A stretch of DNA of 52,242 nucleotides. It comes from NC2004 sp050874905 (GTDB taxonomy: Bacteria > Bacillota > Clostridia > Lachnospirales > Lachnospiraceae). Shown in pieces: positions 14,831 to 23,911 of the stretch; the stretch's first letter is position 1, and each line of letters begins with the position of its first letter. The translations under genes and the position numbers were made by a program. Under the pieces are notes generated by a model. The model was not told the origin of the DNA and did no database searches. It saw only the letters and a list, made by a program, of their open reading frames with translations. The stretch covers positions 1 through 52,242 of the forward strand of contig JBNMLP010000020.1 in the NCBI GenBank assembly GCA_050874905.1, in the 5' to 3' direction.

Positions 14831-17800
14831 TTAGGAATTATAATTGTCTACAATATGCTCAAATTCATACAGTGAAACCGGCTTACTGTAAAGATATCCC
14901 TGTGCTTTATCACAGTTTAACTCTTTTAAAAGCTCGCGCTGTTTTTCATTCTCCACACCCTCTGCAATACACTGAATTCCAATATCGGAACACATCGCGA
15001 TCACATGCTTTACTACTTTGCGGCTGATCTCATTTTGTTCCAGATTCCATACCATACTCCGGTCAATCTTCAACTCATCAAAACGCATCAGAGAAAGTAC
15101 AGAAATAGAGGAATACTTCGTTCCAAAATCATCCATCGATAACCGGAAGTTGTTCATATGAAGCTGTTCTGCAATTCTCGAGATCATCTCATGCTCCATA
15201 TCCCCGATCGTTTCCGTGATCTCGATTTCCAGATAATCACGATCAATATCATATTTGGAAATGATATGCTCCATTTTCTCGATCAGATCTTCTTCTAACA
15301 ATGTGATTCTTGAAAAGTTAAAGGAGATTGGAAGCAGTTTTCTTCCCTCATTTTTCCATTTCTGTAAGATCTGGCACACCCGCTCAAATACCCACAGATC
15401 AACGCAGGATACTACACCAAGTTTTTCCATCTGAGGGATAAAATTGTTTGGTGTTATAATGCCTTTTTCCGGATGGTTCAGACGCACCAGTGCTTCTGCA
15501 CCGCAAAGATCATTCGAATCCAGATCAACCTTCGGCTGCAGATAGACGATGAAATTATCATTTTCGATCCACTGCTCTGCATCATATTTCATGTATTCCA
15601 GAGAGTGCTCCTTGCCCTCTTTGAGAGTCTCCGTTTTACGTCGTTTCTTATCGTTCTTGAGCATCTCCTCTGCGTGCATGTTCATCAGGCGCAGATCCTT
15701 TTCATAATCATCCCACACATAACCAACAGATGCTCCAACAATATGATCAGAAAGTTCCTTTCGAAGTTTTGTTACCTGATTCAGGAAATCTTCCCGTCCC
15801 ATATTCTCACAACATACAGCAAAATCATCACCATCAAACCGATATACTTTGTATGCGGAAAAATTCTGTTTCACAATATCTGCAATCTCTTTTACAACAA
15901 GATTACCATACTCAAAACCAAACTGTGCATTGACCGCCTTTAAATTATCCACATCGATCAATACATAACCTAGCGATTCTGCTTCCTGTACCTTTGGCAT
16001 ATCCGCAATATATGCTGCACGGTTCAGTGTTCCGGTCAGCTGATCGTGATATGCTTCATACTGACGGATCCGCAGCAGCTCCCATTTTACCATTTCATTG
16101 CCTAAAAAGATGGCAAACAGTTCCAGGATCGTAAGCTCTGCTGTATGTTTCTTCGGATTACATACGAGCATAAAACCTTTCATATTGTCATGTTCAAACG
16201 GCACTGAATAATAAGACCATACTTTCGTCTGACTCAGCTTCTCATATCTGTCCGGATTGGTTTTCTTAAGCTGTTCACTGTTATCAATGATCATTGGATG
16301 CTGCTTCAATTCCTGCTCGCACCAGATACCATCCTGATACCGTTCCTTAAGCTGGTATTGATCATCAAGCAGTGCCTCGATGCGACTTCCATACCATTCA
16401 TAATATTTCTCCTGCTGCCCTGGAATATCTACACAAAATACCACACGGTCCGCACTATAGTATTCCCCGATCACAGAAAGCACTTTCTTGCAGGTCTTTT
16501 CATAATTCGTAGTCGCAGAAAGTTCCAGCAGGCAGTTACGAAATGCATCTTCCATCTCAAACCTTCCGGTAAACGCGGTCAACACATCTTCCGGTTTCGT
16601 AATGTCGGTACAAGTTTCCATTCTGGCTTTGTGATCCTTCCAGTGTACCAGACGCTCCCTGCACACATACTGCCGTGCCATGCTGTCATGCCGGTAAAGG
16701 AAGGTATAATTCTTTCCTTCACAGATACCGTCCTTTGTACAAAATTCACACGGGTTATCTCTGTCATGTAAAAATTTATAACATTTCTGTCCACGATAGC
16801 TTTTATCTTCCGCTTCCAGTCCATAAATTTCACGCACCGTCCGATTGATAAATAACAGTTCATAATTTTCTACATCACACACATATACTGCATCGGAAAG
16901 ATCATCAAGCACCTGACTGGTTTCTGAGAAATAAACAAGCTCCTGTGTTTCTTCCGTATTTTCTGTTTCCTGTGTCTGAATCTCATCATATAATATGTAA
17001 CCATTTTTTCCAGCACGCTTTGCTGCATATAAGGCACGGTCTGCTTTGACATAATAATCCTGAAAAGTCTCTACTGCCCCCTGATCTGATACATAGATAC
17101 CAATGGAAACGGAGTAACCTGTTTTAATCTTGATCTCAGATAGTCTTCTTGTAATATCACCCGCAAAAAGTACTGCTTCTTCCCGGCTTTTGATCCGGTT
17201 CAAAAAGACCGCAAATTCATCGCCGCCCATACGTCCGGCAAAACCAAGATTCATGGATAAGTCATTGAGCCTGCGAGCCGTTTCTTTTAATACCCGGTCT
17301 CCTTCATAATGCCCTAAAATGTCATTGACCATCTTGAAATCATCCACATCGATCATCAATAACGAGCAGAAGTTACCTTCTTTCTGCCGTGCCAGACTCT
17401 GCGATGCATGCTCCACAAATGCATTATGGTTATAGATCCCGGTCAGCGAATCTATTTCTGATTTAAAGGAAAGTTCTTTGTTCATATTGCGAAGACGGAT
17501 CTGCTCCTGCTTTGTATCTGTCACATCCGCAAAATATGCACAGATACGTGGAACACCATCTTCCCTGTCGAAATAAGAAAAATGCACCTTCATCCACTGG
17601 AAGCCACTATCCGGCTTAATAAACCGGTATTCTCCAATCGTATGTGCACCCTTCACGATACAATTATCTACGTCCTCATGCAGCTTCAAAATATCTTCCC
17701 CATAAATAAAGCGGCTGAAATCCCCGGACGTTTTCATAAAAATTTCTTTGTTTGTTCCAATAACATCAAAAAAACCCTCGCTCAGGTACTCAGCTATAAA

Positions 17801-18250
17801 GCGGGTACCTTCCACGCGGAACACCCCGACACCTCCCATCAAGCTGTCAAGTACATTGCTTAAGATCAAACGGTTCTCCATCGAAAGCATAGCAGTCTCA
17901 TATAATGCGGTCATCTCTCCAAACATAATACGAGCATACGGGAATCCGTACTTTTCATCCTGTGCCATTTTTCCGAAACAGCAGACAAACATGCCTGCAC
18001 CATCCTTCTTTTTCATGTAATGTGCAATAAACGCTTCCCCTGTTGTATCTAACGATTGCTGTACCATAGAAAAATAACTTTTGCTATCTTCCTCAAAGAT
18101 CAGATCCATTAATGTTAAATGATCCCGTTCTACATCCTCTTTCGTATACCCCAGAAACTTCGTGAATTGCTCGTCGATCTCAAAAACCTCCATTGTACCC
18201 ATATTTATCTTATATGTCGCATATACAATTTTTTCCAATCGAGCACTCAT
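14831..18250 (-). CDS. PAS-GGDEF-PAS-GAF-GGDEF-EAL cyclic-di-GMP signalling protein
   Basis: 1139 aa from the ATG at 18250, which has GGGAGG 9 nt upstream. No membrane helix. Approximate order: PAS (1-110), PAS (130-260), GGDEF (275-435, intact MGGDEF near 343), PAS with a Cys-rich CKFLHDRDNPCEFC loop (455-560), GAF-like (575-725), GGDEF-like (735-870, altered to DGDDF near 808) and EAL (890-1135). The EAL domain keeps EALVRLNHP, the Asn of SFNFS, EITET, DDFGTKYSS, ELKIDRS, AEGVE and the Gln of QGYLYSKP, so phosphodiesterase activity is plausible. The first GGDEF may make c-di-GMP. The second probably binds or regulates. A cytosolic bifunctional switch. Confidence 0.95.
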   Translation of the reverse strand: MSARLEKIVYATYKINMGTMEVFEIDEQFTKFLGYTKEDVERDHLTLMDLIFEEDSKSYFSMVQQSLDTTGEAFIAHYMKKKDGAGMFVCCFGKMAQDEKYGFPYARIMFGEMTALYETAMLSMENRLILSNVLDSLMGGVGVFRVEGTRFIAEYLSEGFFDVIGTNKEIFMKTSGDFSRFIYGEDILKLHEDVDNCIVKGAHTIGEYRFIKPDSGFQWMKVHFSYFDREDGVPRICAYFADVTDTKQEQIRLRNMNKELSFKSEIDSLTGIYNHNAFVEHASQSLARQKEGNFCSLLMIDVDDFKMVNDILGHYEGDRVLKETARRLNDLSMNLGFAGRMGGDEFAVFLNRIKSREEAVLFAGDITRRLSEIKIKTGYSVSIGIYVSDQGAVETFQDYYVKADRALYAAKRAGKNGYILYDEIQTQETENTEETQELVYFSETSQVLDDLSDAVYVCDVENYELLFINRTVREIYGLEAEDKSYRGQKCYKFLHDRDNPCEFCTKDGICEGKNYTFLYRHDSMARQYVCRERLVHWKDHKARMETCTDITKPEDVLTAFTGRFEMEDAFRNCLLELSATTNYEKTCKKVLSVIGEYYSADRVVFCVDIPGQQEKYYEWYGSRIEALLDDQYQLKERYQDGIWCEQELKQHPMIIDNSEQLKKTNPDRYEKLSQTKVWSYYSVPFEHDNMKGFMLVCNPKKHTAELTILELFAIFLGNEMVKWELLRIRQYEAYHDQLTGTLNRAAYIADMPKVQEAESLGYVLIDVDNLKAVNAQFGFEYGNLVVKEIADIVKQNFSAYKVYRFDGDDFAVCCENMGREDFLNQVTKLRKELSDHIVGASVGYVWDDYEKDLRLMNMHAEEMLKNDKKRRKTETLKEGKEHSLEYMKYDAEQWIENDNFIVYLQPKVDLDSNDLCGAEALVRLNHPEKGIITPNNFIPQMEKLGVVSCVDLWVFERVCQILQKWKNEGRKLLPISFNFSRITLLEEDLIEKMEHIISKYDIDRDYLEIEITETIGDMEHEMISRIAEQLHMNNFRLSMDDFGTKYSSISVLSLMRFDELKIDRSMVWNLEQNEISRKVVKHVIAMCSDIGIQCIAEGVENEKQRELLKELNCDKAQGYLYSKPVSLYEFEHIVDNYNS

Positions 18251-18289
18251 TCGTATGCCTCCCATCGATCGATAAAATATATTATTTCT

Positions 18290-18318
18290 ATTTTACTTGA
18301 TTTGACATAAAAAATCAA
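18290..18318 (-). promoter_or_regulatory. Promoter of the GGDEF-EAL gene
   Basis: On the minus strand TTGATT (18318-18313), a 17-bp spacer and TAAAAT (18295-18290), 40 bp before the ATG. It overlaps an AT-rich dyad (TTGATTT/AAATCAA) and sits just past the wecB stop. Confidence 0.6.
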
Positions 18319-18325
18319 ATATACT

Positions 18326-19429
18326 TTAATCTTTCAAATACTTTGAAATTCCCTCTGCAATCCTTTTAGAAGCATAACCATCGCCATACGGATTCACAGC
18401 ATTTTTCATAGTTTCATACTCCTTTTGGTCTGACAACAACTGCGCCGTCATCCGGTAAATCTCTTCCTCATCTGTACCGGCAAGTTTTAATGTTCCGGCT
18501 GCTACCCCCTCCGGCCGCTCCGTGGTATCACGAAGCACCAGCACGGGCTTTCCTAGTGAAGGAGCTTCCTCCTGGATTCCTCCACTGTCACTTAAGATCA
18601 GATAGGACTGCTTCATAAAATTGTGAAAATCCAGCACATCAAGTGGCTCGATCAGACGGATCCGGTCATGACCACCTAGCAAAGCCTCTGCACTCTGCCG
18701 TACTTTGGGATTTTTGTGTACCGGATAGATCACCTTTACATCCGGGAAATCCGTCACAATCCTGCGCACTGCACGAAAGATCTGTTCCAATCCCGTCCCA
18801 AGATTTTCTCTTCGGTGTGCAGTAAGCAGGATCAGGCGGCTGTCTTTTGCCCAGTCAAGGTGTGGATTTTGATAATGATCTGTTACAGTATATCGCATCG
18901 CATCAATCACCGTATTTCCCGTTACATAGATCGTGTCTTCCTTTTTCCCTTCTGCAAGCAAATGATCTTTCGCTGTTTGTGTCGGTGCAAAGTGAAGCGC
19001 AGCCAGTATCCCCACTCCTTGCCGGTTCATCTCCTCAGGATATGGAGAATACAGATTATATGTGCGAAGTCCGGCCTCCACATGTCCTACCGGAATCTGC
19101 ATGTAAAAAGCAGCAAGTGCCGCTGCAAAAGAAGTCGTCGTATCCCCATGCACCAACACCAGATCCGGTTGTTCCTTTTTTAAAATATCCCGCATACCAG
19201 TAAGAACTGCTGTCGTAATATCATAAAGATCCTGTCCCTGCTTCATAATGGCAAGGTCGTACTTGGGCTTCACGGCAAAACAGTTTAACACCTGTGAAAG
19301 CATTTCCCGATGCTGTCCGGTCACCAACACGACCGTTTCCCATTCCTTATGCTGTTCCAGTTCTTTCACAAGCGGACACATTTTGATTGCTTCCGGTCTC
19401 GTTCCAAAGACCAACATGATTTTTTTCAT
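18326..19429 (-). CDS. wecB: UDP-N-acetylglucosamine 2-epimerase (non-hydrolysing)
   Basis: 367 aa from the ATG at 19429. It interconverts UDP-GlcNAc and UDP-ManNAc, a precursor for teichoic-acid linkage units and surface polysaccharides. Motifs: KIMLVFGTRPEAIKM, VLVHGDTTTSFAAALAAF, VGHVEAGLRT, PEEMNR, LLTAHRRENLG, SDSGGIQEEAPSLGKPVLVLR and TERPEG. Its start overlaps the stop of the preceding membrane-protein gene (ATGA), so it is the last gene of the XrtG-locus operon and likely supplies the sugar nucleotide for it. Confidence 0.96.
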   Translation of the reverse strand: MKKIMLVFGTRPEAIKMCPLVKELEQHKEWETVVLVTGQHREMLSQVLNCFAVKPKYDLAIMKQGQDLYDITTAVLTGMRDILKKEQPDLVLVHGDTTTSFAAALAAFYMQIPVGHVEAGLRTYNLYSPYPEEMNRQGVGILAALHFAPTQTAKDHLLAEGKKEDTIYVTGNTVIDAMRYTVTDHYQNPHLDWAKDSRLILLTAHRRENLGTGLEQIFRAVRRIVTDFPDVKVIYPVHKNPKVRQSAEALLGGHDRIRLIEPLDVLDFHNFMKQSYLILSDSGGIQEEAPSLGKPVLVLRDTTERPEGVAAGTLKLAGTDEEEIYRMTAQLLSDQKEYETMKNAVNPYGDGYASKRIAEGISKYLKD

Positions 19430-21903
19430 GATTGCCTCTCTCCTTCCTTCTGCTGTAAACGCTTCTTTTTCTCTCTTTTTAAGATCCAGATATAATAGAG
19501 CAGAAAACAACAGATACCAATAATGCTAAGTGCGCTTGCTGCCGTTCCATACGGATAATGGTACTTGATCACCGTCGTCCCTTTATTCACATATAAAAGC
19601 TGATCATGACTCTCGTAAAACTGCCGGCTGGAAAAAGTATCCAGACAGGCAAGTGTCGTATTGATCTGATCTACGGGGCTTTTGATCACCATCTTATCTT
19701 TCTGATATGTGATGGAAAGCTCATATAATGTCCGGTTTGCAAGCTCTCCCTGATCGATCTCAAACAATTCGGAAAGGAGGGAAAATCCACTCTGATCTTC
19801 CCGGTCAATACTCTGATATGCAATGTTTAGTCCCAAAAAGTAAACATTAGGAAGTCCTTTGGCCGTTCCCAGAAAAGTAAGTGTCTGATCGGAATAATCG
19901 AAGGTACCAAGCACCTCATCACAGCCTTCTAAATATGCGGTATTCCAAGTGCGGTTTTCTTTTGAAAAATCCAGCATCGTCATTTTCGTTCCCTGATAAT
20001 AAAGATCCGGATAATGCTCTTCAAAACTGATATCCTGGGCAGTCACTGAGAGAAAATGCTGACGATTTGTTTTCTTATCCACCTGCAAATGTGCACCATC
20101 GATCACAATGCGGACCCCATAGTTGGAAAGCAATGTCACCAGATGTTCCGCAGTCGTACGGTCATGATAGGTAAAACCGGACAAAAACAGACACTGATAC
20201 TGGGAAAGTTCTTCAAAGGAATAATCGTCCAAATAGGTGGAATCTCCCGTTGTAAAGCTTGGATAATAAAGCTCCAGTGTGGATGCATATGTTCCGATCG
20301 CCATGCCCTTGTAATCTGTCTTCACACCAAAGCACTTTGGTGTTGCCTTTTTGAAAATATAAGCCTTATCCGTTGTCTCAACAAGGGCATAACCGCTTGC
20401 TTCTGCCCCCTTTTTCAGATCCGTCATCGTTTTTCCTGCCGCACCAAGAAGATCTTTTCTGATCATCACCGTATCATCCCCCAGTTCAATGCTGCGGTCA
20501 AAAATATAACGGTAATTTTCTTTTTCTAATGCTTCGTTAAGCCGCACGATATTCGGAGCAGTTGTTGCTCCCTGCCATGCCCAGCCGTAGGTATATGACA
20601 CGCCATCCTTTCCCTGATTCAATCCAAAGGACGGATAGGAACCAAACGCACTTAAATCTAAAATACTGCACCGCTGGTCTGTCAGCTCCTTTAACAGTGG
20701 GATCTCCTCCTTTGTTGCATCCTTCGACTGGGTATAATAGCGTTCAAAGGAAAAGGATGGTATCACATCTGCCAAAAGGATCAGACACAGCAAAACGACA
20801 AACGGCTTTTTTAAAGAACGCCACTCTATAAAAGAAAACAGGAAAAATCCATATGCGATCGTCGCAAAACGCATCATCCAGAGCAGACTGTTGAGTGGCA
20901 GTTTGCTGAGGAAAGGAAGTGCCGCCGTAGTCGTCAGCAAAAGGACCAGGATTGCCAGATAATATCCGGCCCGCTTCTGTTTTCTCGCTAACAAAATACC
21001 AAACACCGATATGACCACGATCGAAATTCCGTAATAAAACGTATCAACAATTCCATCGATCCGGTTCGTCGGGTCAAGTGAATCACGCAAGGAATACATC
21101 AAGGATGCCATAACCTCTGCACTCGAATCAGAATTCATTCCCACGAGTCCACCAGACAGCGCAGGCAGCAGCCAGATTCCGATCACAGCAAAGGAAAGCA
21201 GCATGACAACGATCACACGTACCCCCTTTTTCAACTCCCGGTTTTCAAAGCAGTAAAAACAGAAAAACAAAAAGGTGGCAATTCCGGTCATCGCACCGAT
21301 CATGGCATGTGATAACGTGATCAGCCCCGTCGTAAGAAGAATCCCGATCAGTGCACTATTTTTCTCTTTGCGCAGATACAGATACAAAAAATACAAAAAA
21401 TAAGGAATCAAAATGGCTGTGACCATACGTGGCAGATTGCCCTCACAAAAGAATACACGGAAATTCTCCGGCATAAAAAACCAGAGCAGTCCCACAAAGG
21501 TTCCGACAGGAAGTCGTTTTACCGCATTTCCCAAAAGAACAAAGGCTGCCCCGCCAAAGAACAGGGAAACTCCTGCAAACAAGGCATACGCCAGGGTCAG
21601 ATCGCCCCCTGTAAACACCTGCAGCAGTGCCATCAGGTAGTAAGGGAACGGTGCCCAGTAACGGTACGGCTGGATGCCATTGTACCAGTCGCTGGTATAA
21701 AGCGGATAGTAATTGCCCTGCTTGATCTGCTCATACATATACTGGGATTTGTACAAATGTCCCCAGTAGTCATTTCCCGATGCAATATAGCCATAGTGCA
21801 ATAGGTACACCGTCAAAAGGGCCGATGCTGCCGCCAGAATAAGCAGACAGATGCCTACTGCGATCCCCCTATTCTTTTGAAGAAATGTGTTGTGTTTCTT
21901 CAT
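19426..21903 (-). CDS. Large polytopic membrane protein ('6-pyruvoyl-tetrahydropterin synthase-related' membrane family)
   Basis: 825 aa. An N-terminal helix, then a GT-C-like multi-pass region of about ten helices (to about 385) with ASGNDYWGHLYKSQ and YPLYTSDWYNGIQPYRYW in the first outer loop. A large extracytosolic domain (about 400-780) follows, then a final helix (about 785-808) with a basic cytosolic tail (REKKKRLQQKEGER). This matches the membrane family named for its link to PTPS-like genes in exosortase and polysaccharide loci. The acidic first loop is like that of lipid-linked sugar transferases, so a glycosyltransferase role is inferred, not shown. It overlaps the PTPS-like gene by 35 bp and wecB by 4 bp. 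Confidence 0.85.
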   Translation of the reverse strand: MKKHNTFLQKNRGIAVGICLLILAAASALLTVYLLHYGYIASGNDYWGHLYKSQYMYEQIKQGNYYPLYTSDWYNGIQPYRYWAPFPYYLMALLQVFTGGDLTLAYALFAGVSLFFGGAAFVLLGNAVKRLPVGTFVGLLWFFMPENFRVFFCEGNLPRMVTAILIPYFLYFLYLYLRKEKNSALIGILLTTGLITLSHAMIGAMTGIATFLFFCFYCFENRELKKGVRVIVVMLLSFAVIGIWLLPALSGGLVGMNSDSSAEVMASLMYSLRDSLDPTNRIDGIVDTFYYGISIVVISVFGILLARKQKRAGYYLAILVLLLTTTAALPFLSKLPLNSLLWMMRFATIAYGFFLFSFIEWRSLKKPFVVLLCLILLADVIPSFSFERYYTQSKDATKEEIPLLKELTDQRCSILDLSAFGSYPSFGLNQGKDGVSYTYGWAWQGATTAPNIVRLNEALEKENYRYIFDRSIELGDDTVMIRKDLLGAAGKTMTDLKKGAEASGYALVETTDKAYIFKKATPKCFGVKTDYKGMAIGTYASTLELYYPSFTTGDSTYLDDYSFEELSQYQCLFLSGFTYHDRTTAEHLVTLLSNYGVRIVIDGAHLQVDKKTNRQHFLSVTAQDISFEEHYPDLYYQGTKMTMLDFSKENRTWNTAYLEGCDEVLGTFDYSDQTLTFLGTAKGLPNVYFLGLNIAYQSIDREDQSGFSLLSELFEIDQGELANRTLYELSITYQKDKMVIKSPVDQINTTLACLDTFSSRQFYESHDQLLYVNKGTTVIKYHYPYGTAASALSIIGICCFLLYYIWILKREKKKRLQQKEGERQS

Positions 21904-22354
21904 CTTCTCTCTTTCCTCGTTTCATAATCTTTTCCAGCATCAGATCAGCTACGGTATCCACAGACTGCTCTTTTACGTTCTGCTGCCGCTCATCTAAAAG
22001 ATTGACCACGTACGTTCTGGTCGGTGTTTCACTCATTTCGATCTTTAACAGCACCCAGCCCAGCTCGTTTAACCGTTCCTTCAAACGGTCTTTAAAATTC
22101 TCGCACGCATTTTCCAGTGTCGGATTGATCTGATCAAAAGGAGCTACTTCATTTAAAAACTGGTTCTGATACGGTTCCAAAAAGGCTTCCACACTTTTTT
22201 CCACGGCACCAAATTCCACAAAATTCTCCCGGAATTTAAGGACTGTAAGTGCAATCTCCCACGTATGGGGATGCCGCTCTCCCTGCTTTCCTCCAATCAT
22301 GATCGCATGACTGGCATTTAGATAAAATTTAAAACGATACTGTCGATACCGCAT
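21869..22354 (-). CDS. PTPS/QueD-like protein A lacking catalytic Cys and Asp-His
   Basis: 161 aa from the ATG at 22354 (AAAAGGAGG upstream; the earlier GTG lies before that site). It has the T-fold of the 6-pyruvoyl-tetrahydropterin synthase family, with all three zinc-ligand histidines (H16 in NASH, H28 and H30 in RHPHTW), PTLEN (78-82) and the pterin-anchoring Glu (E109 in MSETPTRTY). Compared with E. coli QueD, Cys27 is Gln24 and the catalytic Asp70-His71 are Gln63-Asn64. Ordinary PTPS or QueD chemistry is therefore unlikely. It probably corresponds to the '6-pyruvoyl tetrahydropterin synthase-related' family tied to Gram-positive XrtG loci. Confidence 0.88.
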   Translation of the reverse strand: MRYRQYRFKFYLNASHAIMIGGKQGERHPHTWEIALTVLKFRENFVEFGAVEKSVEAFLEPYQNQFLNEVAPFDQINPTLENACENFKDRLKERLNELGWVLLKIEMSETPTRTYVVNLLDERQQNVKEQSVDTVADLMLEKIMKRGKREDEETQHISSKE

Positions 22355-22371
22355 CCTGACCTCCTTTTCCT

Positions 22372-22794
22372 TCACCCGTTACTCGTATGCTTTTCCAACA
22401 TTCCATACATAATCTTCCGCAAAAAATACATGACAAAAAATGGTACTACGATAGACAATCCTTTGCTCAACAGAAAATTAACTGACTCTGAAAATGCCGT
22501 AAACAACCGGGTATTTCCAAGCCAGATCAAGTAATCGGCAAGCACCAGCCCAATGAGAAAGGTGCCAAAATAGATTACAAATCCCATCTTTCCCTTTGCC
22601 GCCTGAAACACATAGGCAGCAGTCAGAACATAGCCAAGCAAAAATCCCACGATCACTCCCGTCGTATTTGCTGCTACAATGGAGATTCCCATTTTTACAA
22701 GAATCCATACAATAGCTGTATCCACAACCGTCGTCACAACGGAATTTATACCGTAACGAAAAAGTGTGGAAAATCGCTTAAAAAGCTGCTTCAT
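22372..22794 (-). CDS. GtrA-family membrane protein
   Basis: About 140 aa. Four membrane helices in the GtrA pattern: FRYGINSVVTTVVDTAIVW, then ANTTGVIVGFLLGYVLTAAYVF, and two C-terminal helices. GtrA proteins are thought to help flip or present polyprenyl-linked sugars, usually beside a DPM1-like glycosyltransferase, and one is encoded two genes upstream. The ATG at 22794 is preferred, with AGGAAGG about 9 nt upstream. It overlaps the preceding gene by 17 bp. Confidence 0.9.
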   Translation of the reverse strand: MKQLFKRFSTLFRYGINSVVTTVVDTAIVWILVKMGISIVAANTTGVIVGFLLGYVLTAAYVFQAAKGKMGFVIYFGTFLIGLVLADYLIWLGNTRLFTAFSESVNFLLSKGLSIVVPFFVMYFLRKIMYGMLEKHTSNG

Positions 22795-23911
22795 CTTCTG
22801 CATCCTTCCTGTCTGTCAAACTTTTTTTCATCTGTAAAAAGGCATGTTCTAAAAGTCCCTGTTCCTGATAGAGCGATTGATCAAAATAACTCGCTTCGGT
22901 ATGCGCATAGATCTTAAGCTCTACCAAATACGCAGAAAGCACCTGTTCTAATGAGGTGCGAAGTTCCTCAAACATATCCTTTTCAATCTGGTAAGAAAAT
23001 ACCAGAAATTCTCCTTTGGCAATCTCCAAAAGAATATCCGATTCCGTAAGCTGTTTTTTCAAAAGCTCCTGCGCATGAAAAAACTGTGCTCTTGTAATAT
23101 AACGCTGCCCCGGATAACACTTCATATAGATCAGTCCCATTGGAAACAGTGCCTCCTGCCCGGATTTTTTCAATAATTGATATGCCAGCTCATCTTCGTA
23201 ATCCTTACCATTACTGCTGTTTTGCAAAGCCGCTTCTCCCTCCCATGTCACTTCTTCTGAAATATCTTCCAGACTTTTCTGCCGCTTTTCCAACTCCTCG
23301 GTAAGCCTTGCAAGCTTCTTATCCCGGTTTGCAAGCTGCATTGTGACAAAGACCAGCGCACAGAAAAATGCCATGCAGACAAATGCCAATGCCATGAGCA
23401 GATAGGTATTATGCTTCGTCACCTTATAATCCAGCAAAATACTATCGATCCTTGTAGCAATTCCAAACGTATATTTGATCCCGTAGGAAGTCTCAAATGT
23501 CTGTGTAGTAACAAGATACTGTTCCTTTGGCAGCGTTTTCAAAAATTCCTTTAGCGTGGAAATATTCTGATCCGTCATCGCCTTATAATAGTTTTTATCA
23601 CGCACCTGTATCATGCGGTTTTTCTCGGCTAAAAAACACCAACGGTAACTTCCATTGATCGGACTTTTGGAAAGTTCATTTACAATGTCATAGGAGGAGG
23701 CACCGTCCACGGAAGCCCCGATATATGCCGCCATCGCATCGGTAAGCGTCTGCTGTTCCACCTTTTTCTGCCGCAAAAGATATGCTTTGTTCTGGATCAG
23801 TTCATTTCCCACGAACAAAAAGGCTGCCAGACTAAACAATATGCCAAGTACCATAACAGCTACTGTACGGCTTTTTCTATTTTCAAATATCTTTCTGATG
23901 CTCTTTCCCAT
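22778..23911 (-). CDS. Membrane protein with sensor loop and degenerate GGDEF-like domain
   Basis: 377 aa from the ATG at 23911. Helix at about 18-38, an extracytosolic loop of about 120 residues, helix at about 168-192, a coiled coil (about 195-225) and a C-terminal domain that follows the GGDEF fold pattern. The active-site turn reads ILLEIAKGEFLVFS, that is AKGEF in place of GGDEF, so it should not make c-di-GMP. It may bind a nucleotide or another protein and tune the polymer machinery. Embedded between the DPM1-like glycosyltransferase and gtrA with overlapping ends. Confidence 0.75.
   Translation of the reverse strand: MGKSIRKIFENRKSRTVAVMVLGILFSLAAFLFVGNELIQNKAYLLRQKKVEQQTLTDAMAAYIGASVDGASSYDIVNELSKSPINGSYRWCFLAEKNRMIQVRDKNYYKAMTDQNISTLKEFLKTLPKEQYLVTTQTFETSYGIKYTFGIATRIDSILLDYKVTKHNTYLLMALAFVCMAFFCALVFVTMQLANRDKKLARLTEELEKRQKSLEDISEEVTWEGEAALQNSSNGKDYEDELAYQLLKKSGQEALFPMGLIYMKCYPGQRYITRAQFFHAQELLKKQLTESDILLEIAKGEFLVFSYQIEKDMFEELRTSLEQVLSAYLVELKIYAHTEASYFDQSLYQEQGLLEHAFLQMKKSLTDRKDAEDEAAF

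Noticed and set aside
21869..22354. Queuosine or biopterin biosynthesis enzyme
   Set aside because: The catalytic Cys and Asp-His are missing and no other queC/queE/folE-type gene is nearby.
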